Part shown: in pieces, positions 56,612-64,000 of the stretch
How positions within the stretch are numbered: position 1 is the stretch's first letter
How the letters are laid out: each line of letters starts with the position of its first letter
Source: an uncultured Clostridia bacterium
Lineage (GTDB): Bacteria; Bacillota; Clostridia; UMGS1810
DNA length: 64,000 nucleotides
Reading direction: 5' to 3'
Assembly (NCBI GenBank): GCA_934500705.1
Contig: CAKSTI010000012.1
Location: forward strand, 1-64,000
Translations under genes and position numbers: made by a program
The notes under the pieces: model-generated
Seen by the model: the letters and a program-made list of their open reading frames with translations, nothing else
Database searches by the model: none
Told to the model about the DNA's origin: nothing

Positions 56612-58361
56612 AAACGGTTCACCGTCATTTTTTAAAATTCTCAGGAAAAGCAGCTTTTTTTCTCATTATCTAACCCTTATGATAATTTGTAACATTGCGG
56701 TTTATATTCCTTTTTCGTGCATCTCGTACTTTGCTATGCAAAGTGTGACCCAAAGCAATATAAACACCGTTGCAACGCAGAATATGTACGAATTCAAGAC
56801 ATCGTTCGATATGATTAATACAGAAACGATGACAATATATAATTCCATAGTTTCAAACGACGAAATAAACATTGCCTTAAACAGCGGCACCGTCCGGAGC
56901 AGTGTGGCAAAGTATCTCAGAAATTATATAACTCTTGACCCGTGCATAAGCGCCGTAGAATATTTTGATATAGAGCACAATTATTTGTATTCAACTATGG
57001 TGAGCGGCGGCGAGGAAAAAATCAAGAGCAGTCCGTGGTATGCCTTTTATGAGGACGGGAACAAAAATTTTGTTACGCAGTATACCGAAAAATTCGCAAA
57101 CAGAGAGGAACACTACATAATCATTTTCCGTGAAGTCTGGGCAAATTACAATGCAATGAGCGGCGGTGTGGTGTTCTATATTAATATGACAAACTTTGAA
57201 AGTCAGGTTCTTGTGCCAAGCATCGGCAGACAAAAGGATTTTTACATAGAAAATACCGACGGAATGATTATGTACAGCAACAAGTATGAAGCGATAGGAA
57301 CAGAGCAGACTGCCGTGGCAAAGAAAAGAACAAAAGCCATAGAGGACAGCGATATTTACATATCGAGAAGTAAAAACATAGTTGACGTAAGTACAAGTTC
57401 GCTAAACAATATATACACTTTGAGAGTAAAATTTAATGTAAAGGAATATACCAAAAATCTCAGAGCAGTAAAACTTGCCATTATTGTGACTATGTTCTTT
57501 TTACTCTGTATGTCGATTTTCCTTGCCGTAATTGTTGCTGCAAGTATGTATAAACGCATATTCAATGTTGTAAAGGTGTTTAATGACACGACTGCAAAGG
57601 TGACTGGGTCAAATATTTTTGAAACCGACGGTCAGCAAAAAATCAACGAAGTGGACTATTTGCTCAACAACATTATGGCGGTTCACAAAAGAAAAAATGA
57701 GATTGAGGACGAGCTTGCGACACAGGTAATTAAATTAAAGTATTACAGGAACGCCGCACTGAGAATGCAGATAAATCCGCACTTTATATTCAATACCCTG
57801 CATCAGATTAATATTATGCTCTTTGCCAAGGAAGGCGGCGACAGCCGTATTACCGATATGGTATCGATGCTCTCTAAGTTAATTCGTTTGTCGCTTGATA
57901 TGAATGACATTAAAATCAGCGTCGCCAAAGAGTGGGAGTATTCGCTTTTGTATGTAGAACTCCAAAAAATGAAATATGATGAGCGTTTAAAGGTGAATTG
58001 CAGTATAGATGACAGTGCTTCGGAATGTATGTGCCTTCCCATTACCATACAGCCGTTGGTGGAAAATGCGGTTCAGCACGGTATGCGTGGCAGCTTAACG
58101 GTAGACATAAGCGTCAGACGTGCGCAGGGAAAAATTATCATAGAGGTATCCGACAACGGAGTCGGCATAACTCCCGAACGGCTTGCACAGATTAGGAACT
58201 GGCTTAATAATCAAGACGAATTTCGGAGCAAGAATTTGGGTTTGTCCAATATAAATTCAAGATATACGCTTTTGTATGGAGATAAATACTCAATTACCAT
58301 ACAGTCGGTTCCCGGCGAAAGGACAACGGTTAAAATAGAAATACCGGCTGAAAATGCGTAA
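56601..58361 (+). CDS. YesM-type sensor histidine kinase
   Basis: 586 residues. Two membrane helices (about 18-42 and 292-316) flank a large extracellular dCache-like sensor region. The cytoplasmic part has a HAMP-like linker (about 316-370), the phospho-acceptor H394 in NPHFIFNTLHQI and an ATPase domain with N box LVENAVQHG and G box DNGVGITPE. It would sense an external oligosaccharide, possibly through the binding protein, and phosphorylate the YesN-type regulator. Confidence 0.92.
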   Translation: MKNKNGSPSFFKILRKSSFFSHYLTLMIICNIAVYIPFSCISYFAMQSVTQSNINTVATQNMYEFKTSFDMINTETMTIYNSIVSNDEINIALNSGTVRSSVAKYLRNYITLDPCISAVEYFDIEHNYLYSTMVSGGEEKIKSSPWYAFYEDGNKNFVTQYTEKFANREEHYIIIFREVWANYNAMSGGVVFYINMTNFESQVLVPSIGRQKDFYIENTDGMIMYSNKYEAIGTEQTAVAKKRTKAIEDSDIYISRSKNIVDVSTSSLNNIYTLRVKFNVKEYTKNLRAVKLAIIVTMFFLLCMSIFLAVIVAASMYKRIFNVVKVFNDTTAKVTGSNIFETDGQQKINEVDYLLNNIMAVHKRKNEIEDELATQVIKLKYYRNAALRMQINPHFIFNTLHQINIMLFAKEGGDSRITDMVSMLSKLIRLSLDMNDIKISVAKEWEYSLLYVELQKMKYDERLKVNCSIDDSASECMCLPITIQPLVENAVQHGMRGSLTVDISVRRAQGKIIIEVSDNGVGITPERLAQIRNWLNNQDEFRSKNLGLSNINSRYTLLYGDKYSITIQSVPGERTTVKIEIPAENA

Positions 58362-58437
58362 ACTTGTTTTGTCAAAAAAATATATATCAATAGAAGTATG
58401 CGGTAAAAAAAACATAAAGAAAAACCCTGCTGTTAAA

Positions 58438-58455
58438 TGATATAATAACAGCGAG
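58438..58455 (+). promoter_or_regulatory. -10 element of the importer operon
   Basis: TATAAT (58440-58445) lies at the edge of a dyad, CTGTTA-7 bp-TAACAG (58431-58449 approx.). There is no consensus -35 element, which fits control by the YesN-type activator. The first start codon is about 20 bases downstream. Confidence 0.5.
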
Positions 58456-58465
58456 GTGAAGATTA

Positions 58466-59401
58466 ATGAAAAGTGCGATACCGCAGAAACGAAAAAGCGG
58501 GCTGTATAGAAGGGATAATGTTTATTTATACATAATGATTGCAGTACCCGCTTTACTTATTTTTATTTTTAAATATCTCCCTATGGGCGGTCTTGTCCTT
58601 GCGTTTAAGGATTACAGATACGACCTGGGAATTCTCGGAAGTAAGTGGTGCGGGTTAAAGAATTTTATGTATTTCCTTAAATCCAACGATTTTGGAACCG
58701 TAACGAGAAATACACTGCTTCTCAATTTTGGTTTTATGGTTTTCGGCACCATTGCTGCGGTAACAGTTGCCATATTAATGAGTAATGTCATCAAGGCAAG
58801 ATATGTAAAAACATATCAGACTGTTTTGATTTTGCCGCATTTTCTGTCCTGGGTTATTGTAGGATACGTTGCATATGCAATTCTCAATCCCGAATTCGGA
58901 TTGGCGAATACATTGCTTGAAAAGCTGGGTAAGGGCAGAATATCGTGGTATTCCGAACCAAAGTATTGGCCGGCAATTCTTACTGTTGCAAGCGTCTGGA
59001 AACACGTTGGAATGAATTCTATCATATATTACTCCGCACTCCTCGGAATTGACGAAACGCTCTATGAGGCGGCGGAAATCGACGGAGCCTCATCGTGGCA
59101 AAAGACAAAGTACATAACACTTCCGTCAATACTGTCTATGATTGTTATGCTCAATATCCTGGCAGTCGGAAATATATTCAGAGCGGACTTCGGACTTTTC
59201 TATCAGTTGACCCGTGACTCCGGTGCGCTGTACGCAACAACAGATGTTATGGACACTTATGTGTTCAGAGTTATGAGAACTATGGGAGATGTTTCTACAT
59301 CTGCCGCCGCAGGATTTGTTCAGTCCATTGTCGGATTTATAACGGTTGTTACAACAAATGCCATAGTAAGAAAAATAGACAGCGACAGTGCGTTGTATTA
59401 G
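58466..59401 (+). CDS. ABC transporter permease (LplB type)
   Basis: 311 residues with GAGGTGAAG upstream. Six membrane segments. N-terminal YIMIAVPALLIFIFKYLPMG and GLVLAFKDYR, and the EAA loop YEAAEIDGASSWQKTKYITL, are characteristic of the LplB group that imports complex oligosaccharides in Clostridia and Paenibacillus. It forms a pair with the next gene. Confidence 0.92.
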   Translation: MKSAIPQKRKSGLYRRDNVYLYIMIAVPALLIFIFKYLPMGGLVLAFKDYRYDLGILGSKWCGLKNFMYFLKSNDFGTVTRNTLLLNFGFMVFGTIAAVTVAILMSNVIKARYVKTYQTVLILPHFLSWVIVGYVAYAILNPEFGLANTLLEKLGKGRISWYSEPKYWPAILTVASVWKHVGMNSIIYYSALLGIDETLYEAAEIDGASSWQKTKYITLPSILSMIVMLNILAVGNIFRADFGLFYQLTRDSGALYATTDVMDTYVFRVMRTMGDVSTSAAAGFVQSIVGFITVVTTNAIVRKIDSDSALY

Positions 59402-59411
59402 GAGGATAGAT

Positions 59412-60290
59412 ATGGAAAAGAAAAACAAGGAACGCATATGGGTTCATATGATTATTGTTGTTCTGTGTGTGGTAATGATAGTACCGTTTTTGGCGGTGGT
59501 GTCAACATCGTTGTCAACCAATGATGATATTGCCAAATACGGTTACAGTATCATTCCGAGACATTTGACTCTTTCTGCATACAAGTTTGTGCTTTCGTCA
59601 AATGATATGCTGATGAATTCGTACCTCGTTACTATATTTGTAACATTTGCGGGCACTCTTTTGAGCGTATTTCTTATGTGTCTGCTTGCATATCCGCTGT
59701 CCCGGAAATACTTTAAGGGCAGAAAGTTTTTCAATTTTTATGTGTATTTCACAATGCTTTTCAGTGGCGGATTGGTGCCTGAATATATTTTGATTACGCA
59801 GTATTTACATTTGAATAATACGGTTTGGGTGTATATTTTGCCGACGGCAATAAGCGTATGGCATATGTTTGTGCTCAGAACATTCTTTTCGCAGCTCCCC
59901 AATGAAATGTTTGAGGCTGCCAAGATTGACGGAGCAAACGAATTTGGTCTGCTTTTCAGATTCGCCGTGCCGCTTTCAAAGCCGGCAATAGCGTCCGTAA
60001 CGCTTATGATTTGCCTTATGAAGTGGAATGAGTGGATTTACGCAATGCTCTACATAGATAACGAAAATTTGATTACACTCCAATATCTACTCCAAAGGAT
60101 AATCAAAAATATGGATTTGATAAATCAAAGCGGAGATATATCTCAAATGGCCTCGAGCGCAGCCAAAATACCGACGGAGAGCGCACGTATGGCAATGGCA
60201 ATTATTGTTGCCGGCCCTATGCTCGTAATATTCCCGTTCTTTCAAAAGTACTTTACAAAGGGACTGACAGTCGGTTCCGTAAAGGGATAA
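59412..60290 (+). CDS. ABC transporter permease (LplC type)
   Basis: 292 residues from the ATG at 59412, with AGGAGGATA upstream (an earlier in-frame start at 59388 would overlap the previous gene and lacks a site). Six membrane segments. The EAA loop FEAAKIDGANEFGLLFRFAV and the C-terminal FPFFQKYFTKGLTVGSVKG are typical. Partner of the LplB-type permease. Confidence 0.92.
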   Translation: MEKKNKERIWVHMIIVVLCVVMIVPFLAVVSTSLSTNDDIAKYGYSIIPRHLTLSAYKFVLSSNDMLMNSYLVTIFVTFAGTLLSVFLMCLLAYPLSRKYFKGRKFFNFYVYFTMLFSGGLVPEYILITQYLHLNNTVWVYILPTAISVWHMFVLRTFFSQLPNEMFEAAKIDGANEFGLLFRFAVPLSKPAIASVTLMICLMKWNEWIYAMLYIDNENLITLQYLLQRIIKNMDLINQSGDISQMASSAAKIPTESARMAMAIIVAGPMLVIFPFFQKYFTKGLTVGSVKG

Positions 60291-60316
60291 ATAAAAATTT
60301 TAAGGAGGAAATAAGG

Positions 60317-61765
60317 TTGAAAAGTAATGCAAAAAAAGTTGTAAGCGTGCTCCTTTTGGCAGTTCTCTTGATGTCGCTTTTCTGCGGCTGCAAAAAGGAA
60401 ACCGCCGGCGGGGATGTGCCGACCATCACGTGGTATTTACCCTGTGACAGTCAGAAGGACTTGCCCGATGTGCTTGAAAAAGCAAACGAAATACTGGTTT
60501 CAAAGGTTGGAGCAAAGCTCGATTTGAAACTTGTGGACAGCGGTTCTTATGCCGAAAAGATGAATATGGTAATTGCGTCTAATCAGGCATATGACATCTG
60601 CTTTACATCAAACTGGCTTAATAACTTTGCCACAAATGTGTCAAAAGGTGCGTATATGGCCATTGACAAATACTTGGACGAGGTGCCCGAATTTAAAAAC
60701 CTTATCGACAAGGAAATAATGAAAGTCGGCACAATAAACGGCAAAACATATGCCGTTCCCGTAAGACAGGTGTTCCCGCTGCAAAGAGCGGCAGTAATTG
60801 AGAAAAAGTATATCGAGGAGCTCAACTTTGACACAAGCACAGTAAAAAGGGTTGAGGATTTGGAGCCGTTCTTTGAAAAGTTCCACAAGGCTCACCCGGA
60901 GATGTATACTGTCAGAACATATGATGTGCAGGAGAATATCTTTACACTCCGTGATCTTGAATATGTCGGAACAAGTACGGAAGTCTGCATACGCAAGTCT
61001 GATAAAGATGCAAAGGTGTATCCCGTTTACGAAACCGATGAATGGAAGTATGCCGTTAAAAAACTGGCAGAGTACTATGAAAAGGGATATATCCGCAAAG
61101 ATATAGACAGCGTTATGGACGATACCACAGACCTCAAAGCCGGCAAGTATGCGGTTTACTTTGTGCAGTATAAGCCGGGCGTTGAGTCGGAAATGAAAAA
61201 TCTGTATGGCCGTGATGTTGTTGCCGTTCCGGTAGAACAGCCGTATATGAGGTATAATGCCGGCATAACGACAATGAACGCCGTAAGCAGAAATTGCAAA
61301 AACCCGGAACTTGCCGTTAAGGTAATGGCAGAGGTTGCCACAAACAAAGAACTGTATAATCTTCTCGTTTTCGGTATACAAGGCGTAAACTATGAGCTTA
61401 AAGACGGCCACGTTGTAAAGAGCAAGGACAATCCCTATGAGCTCCAAGCGTGGACGCTCGGCGACCAGTTTATGGCATATCCTACCGAGGGTCAGAGCGA
61501 AGATGTGTGGACAGAAACCGAAAAGTATAACGCTTCTGCGTCTAAATCCCTGATTATGGGATTTTTGTGGGACCCGGAAAATGTTAAAACGGAAATTGCC
61601 AACATATCGACTGCCAGAAAGAAATTCAGTAATTTCTATCTTAAAGCAACCGGCAGCGAGTTTGACAAAAAGTATAAAGAATATTGTGACGCAATGGCAA
61701 CAGCAGGACACAAAAAGATTGTTGAAGAGGCTCAAAAGCAAGTTGATGCTTATCTTAAAAAATAA
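60317..61765 (+). CDS. Oligosaccharide-binding lipoprotein (LplA type)
   Basis: 482 residues from a TTG with AAGGAGG upstream. Signal peptide with lipobox LFCGC (Cys near residue 24). Family 1-type solute-binding fold with the LplA/DUF3502 style (ITWYLPCDSQKDLPDVLEKA ... YAVPVRQVFPLQ ... YNAGITTMNAVSRNCKNPEL). Supplies the LplB/LplC permeases. As in the other cassette no ATPase gene is present. Confidence 0.9.
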   Translation: MKSNAKKVVSVLLLAVLLMSLFCGCKKETAGGDVPTITWYLPCDSQKDLPDVLEKANEILVSKVGAKLDLKLVDSGSYAEKMNMVIASNQAYDICFTSNWLNNFATNVSKGAYMAIDKYLDEVPEFKNLIDKEIMKVGTINGKTYAVPVRQVFPLQRAAVIEKKYIEELNFDTSTVKRVEDLEPFFEKFHKAHPEMYTVRTYDVQENIFTLRDLEYVGTSTEVCIRKSDKDAKVYPVYETDEWKYAVKKLAEYYEKGYIRKDIDSVMDDTTDLKAGKYAVYFVQYKPGVESEMKNLYGRDVVAVPVEQPYMRYNAGITTMNAVSRNCKNPELAVKVMAEVATNKELYNLLVFGIQGVNYELKDGHVVKSKDNPYELQAWTLGDQFMAYPTEGQSEDVWTETEKYNASASKSLIMGFLWDPENVKTEIANISTARKKFSNFYLKATGSEFDKKYKEYCDAMATAGHKKIVEEAQKQVDAYLKK

Positions 61766-61801
61766 TGTCAAAATATGTTACGGAAAGGTTAGTGTATTAA
61801 T

Positions 61802-63670
61802 ATGATGAACAAACTTAAAAAATCAGTTGCAGTTTTGTTTTGCATAACCACGATTTGTTCCTTTTTCACGTCAATAAACATCAGTGCGGCTGCATCTGCG
61901 AACACTGTGAGATATGAGCAGACATTTGAAACTAATGACGGTACATTCGAGCCAAACGGTACCACAATGGAATTTACAGACAAGGACGGCAGCAGCTGCC
62001 TTAAAGTAACCAAAGCCTCCGGCGTTGATTATTGGAAGGCTGCAAGACCGAAAAGCACCTCGCTTGTGCCGATTGTACGTGCCAATGGTGCGGGTGTGTA
62101 CCGTTACAAAGCTATGTATAAAACCGACAGCGGGGCATTTAATATAAGGCCGTTGGTGAATGTGCAGCTTACAGGCAATACAGGTTTCGTTAGCACGGGT
62201 TATACATATGAAATAAATTCCACTGAGTGGAAAGAGGTCAGCTTTGATGTTGTTGTAGGTGAATTTGATACTTCAAAACTGAGTGGAGTATATATCGGAC
62301 AGCAACTACCGAGCGACGGCAAAGATAAGGAATACGCATATTACATCGGATATATGAGTTTTGAAAAAGTTATAGGCTTTGATAATAACCTGATTGGTTA
62401 TGGTGATTTTGAGGACGACCAGACTAACCTGAATAGTTATTTTCAGGCAAACGGAACAATAATGCAACGTATTTCCAACGGCGATCACACATACAGCCTT
62501 AAAGTAACTAAGGACGCCAATGTTGAGGCTACTAAGGCAGCAAGACCGCTTTACGAAAAACTCGGAACTAATGTAAAGGATAAAGGTGCCGGAATATATA
62601 GGTACAAAGCAAGATATAAATCTGAATCGGATACATTTAACTTAAAGCCCACGGTGCTTATTCAAAACAGTTCAGGTACATCACTTGTAAATGTGAACAA
62701 TACTGTTTCCGTAAACCCCACAACCTGGACAGAAACTTGTTTTGATTTTGTATTGCAAGATGCCTCTGACGTTAAATATGTATTCATCGGACAGCAAGTT
62801 CCAAGCAAAGAGTCGGCATACACTTACTACATAGACTATATGAGTCTTGAAAAAGTTGGCGAAATAGGTGAGAACGCAGTTCCCAACGGCGATTTTGAAG
62901 ATGAAAGGGTAAATACTTATTTCGAAAATTCAAGTTCAGTTGTATCGCACGAACGTGTTGGGGATAATATAAACGGTCATTATTTAAAGATGATTAAGAG
63001 TGCAAATGGTGATTACTGGAACTATGCACGTCCTAAAAACGGCGGCAGTATAGTAAGCAATTTTAAAGCTCTCGGCGGCGGAACATATGTGTACAGCTGC
63101 AAGTACAAATCCGGAAGCGGAGCACAGACAATAAACCCCGGAATTAAGTTTAAGTACGGCTCCGAAGGAAAAACCACTGATGTAGGTTTGGATAACTACA
63201 AAACAGTCATCAATGACAGCGAGTGGACGGAGATAAGCTACATTTTTGAACTCCCGTCCGATGTTGCAGACGGTCTTACCAATGTGTATGTGATGCAGTA
63301 CTTTGACAACAAAGAAGAACAGCGTGTATTGTATCTGGACGATATGAAGATATACAAGGTGGATATAAAGTGCACAAAGACGTTTGTTGATGACAACGGC
63401 TCAGAAATATCTGACATAACAAATTATGACGGAACCTTCCGGGTAAAATACACCGTTAATAATGACGGAATTGCAGGTATGGATATTGCAGTTGTCACTG
63501 CGGTGAAAAACAGCACTTCGCTTGTTGGCGTTGATGTGATAAATGCCACGGCGGCTAAGGTTGGAAAAGAGATAACAACAAAGACAATGAGCAAGAACGC
63601 CGGTGAAACGGTAGACACATACTGTTGGGATAATTTGACAAATATGCGTCCGTTGCTTGCCAACGAATAA
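61802..63670 (+). CDS. Secreted protein with three carbohydrate-binding-like modules
   Basis: 622 residues. Signal peptide about 1-30 (SVAVLFCITTICSFFTSINI). Three similar beta-sandwich modules of 150-170 residues follow, each with the pattern GSSCLKVTKASGVDYWKAAR or its variants (HTYSLKVTKDANVEATKAAR; HYLKMIKSANGDYWNYARPK), then GAGxYRYKAxYK and a final FIGQQ/YVMQ strand and YYIxYMSLEK. The C-terminal part (about 525-622) is a separate immunoglobulin-like domain. No catalytic domain was recognised, so it may be a surface glycan-binding protein serving the LplABC importer upstream. Confidence 0.8.
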   Translation: MMNKLKKSVAVLFCITTICSFFTSINISAAASANTVRYEQTFETNDGTFEPNGTTMEFTDKDGSSCLKVTKASGVDYWKAARPKSTSLVPIVRANGAGVYRYKAMYKTDSGAFNIRPLVNVQLTGNTGFVSTGYTYEINSTEWKEVSFDVVVGEFDTSKLSGVYIGQQLPSDGKDKEYAYYIGYMSFEKVIGFDNNLIGYGDFEDDQTNLNSYFQANGTIMQRISNGDHTYSLKVTKDANVEATKAARPLYEKLGTNVKDKGAGIYRYKARYKSESDTFNLKPTVLIQNSSGTSLVNVNNTVSVNPTTWTETCFDFVLQDASDVKYVFIGQQVPSKESAYTYYIDYMSLEKVGEIGENAVPNGDFEDERVNTYFENSSSVVSHERVGDNINGHYLKMIKSANGDYWNYARPKNGGSIVSNFKALGGGTYVYSCKYKSGSGAQTINPGIKFKYGSEGKTTDVGLDNYKTVINDSEWTEISYIFELPSDVADGLTNVYVMQYFDNKEEQRVLYLDDMKIYKVDIKCTKTFVDDNGSEISDITNYDGTFRVKYTVNNDGIAGMDIAVVTAVKNSTSLVGVDVINATAAKVGKEITTKTMSKNAGETVDTYCWDNLTNMRPLLANE

Positions 63671-63680
63671 AAAATTTACT

Positions 63681-63719
63681 CAATAGGGCAGATGGGATAA
63701 CATCTTGTTTGCCCTATTG
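63681..63719 (+). terminator. Hairpin between the two secreted protein genes
   Basis: CAATAGGGCA (63681-63690) and TGCCCTATTG (63710-63719) form a perfect 10-bp stem, with a second small stem (GATG/CATC) inside the loop. No T run follows, so it may be a weak terminator or a stabilising structure. Confidence 0.6.
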
Positions 63720-63746
63720 ACATCTGATAGTTTGAAAGGAGTTACT

Positions 63747-64000
63747 ATGTTTAAAAAATTTTTGACTGTTGCAGGAGTTGCCGCAATGATGTGCTTTGCG
63801 TCCGCCGCAAACGCCGGCGTTGCAGACAGTATAAGTCTTGATGTTAAAGAAAGTATAGTTACCGTGAACGGTGTGTTGGAAAATGCGCTTAAAAACGAGA
63901 CGCTCACCATAGAATTTTTAGATAAAAACAGGATTGAACAAAGCTATGATGACGCAGTTTTGCTCCCGGATATGTTTTCCTCGGATAATACCGGAGCATA
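63747..64000 (+). CDS. Start of a second secreted protein (partial)
   Basis: Open to the window end. AAAGGAG precedes the ATG. The first 23 residues (KKFLTVAGVAAMMCFASAAN) form a signal peptide with an Ala-x-Ala cleavage site. The mature start (SISLDVKESIVTVNGVLENA) looks like a beta-sandwich strand pair. The remainder is missing, so the function cannot be told. It follows the glycan-binding-like protein and is probably part of the same surface system. Confidence 0.75.
   Translation, partial: MFKKFLTVAGVAAMMCFASAANAGVADSISLDVKESIVTVNGVLENALKNETLTIEFLDKNRIEQSYDDAVLLPDMFSSDNTGA

Noticed and set aside
60641..61771. Long open frame of 376 codons on the minus strand
   Set aside because: It lies antisense to the binding-protein gene, has no ribosome site and a Cys/Ile/Phe-rich composition typical of reverse-strand shadows.
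1..64000. tRNA, rRNA and known riboswitch genes
   Set aside because: I looked for cloverleaf-like segments with GTTC loops and CCA ends and for rRNA blocks in the intergenic spaces and found none I could support by eye.

Overview
The window looks like a chromosomal segment of a fibre-degrading gut-type member of the Clostridia (Firmicutes). The evidence is moderate GC, strong AGGAGG-type ribosome sites, AraC/YesMN-type regulators, lipoprotein sugar-binding proteins, and secreted glycosidases carrying copper-amine-oxidase-N-like domains. I cannot name a genus from sequence alone.

Region 1 (about 0.7-30.35 kb) is a transposable prophage of mixed ancestry. Its replication and regulation block is Mu-like: DDE transposase, MuB-type ATPase, GemA-like and Mor-like proteins. 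Its virion block is of the SPP1/A118 siphovirus type: small and large terminase, SPP1-type portal, gp7-type minor capsid protein, scaffold, capsid, head-tail joining proteins, tail tube, Gp15, tape measure, Dit, Gp37-like protein, a repeat-rich fibre, a two-domain endolysin and a holin. A cI-like repressor is divergent from the lytic genes. Two palindromic operators lie between them, one inside the spacer of a consensus promoter. A NusG-type protein sits just upstream of a 354-nt leader and the late operon. The intergenic spaces carry repeated arrays of TTTAAA phased at about 11 bp, and three copies of a palindromic repeat are scattered in the phage genome. The right terminus can be placed at base 30349, because a second host copy of the target gene lies downstream. 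The left terminus is uncertain (a weak candidate lies at 679).

Region 2 (30.35-45.2 kb) is a glucomannan/mannan utilisation locus. It holds a GH5 remnant cut by the prophage, an intact secreted multidomain GH5 mannanase-like enzyme, a sugar ABC importer (binding lipoprotein and two permeases), a GH94 phosphorylase, a decayed GH38 alpha-mannosidase/esterase chimera, a GH130 mannosyl-glucose phosphorylase and a hexose-phosphate mutase. The inferred logic is extracellular cleavage, import of oligosaccharides, intracellular phosphorolysis to mannose-1-P and glucose-1-P, and conversion to the 6-phosphates by the mutase.

Region 3 (45.2-55 kb) has two regulator-flanked catabolic gene groups. The first is an AraC regulator divergent from a TIM-barrel isomerase and two Gfo/Idh/MocA dehydrogenases. 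The second is an AraC regulator divergent from an SMP-30-type lactonase, an SDR dehydrogenase, a UxuA-like dehydratase and an SGNH hydrolase. A 5'-truncated tyrosine recombinase lies between them.

Region 4 (55-64 kb) is a YesN/YesM-type two-component system, an LplABC-type importer for oligosaccharides, a secreted protein with three carbohydrate-binding-like modules, and the start of another secreted protein that runs off the window. I saw no rRNA, tRNA or CRISPR array.
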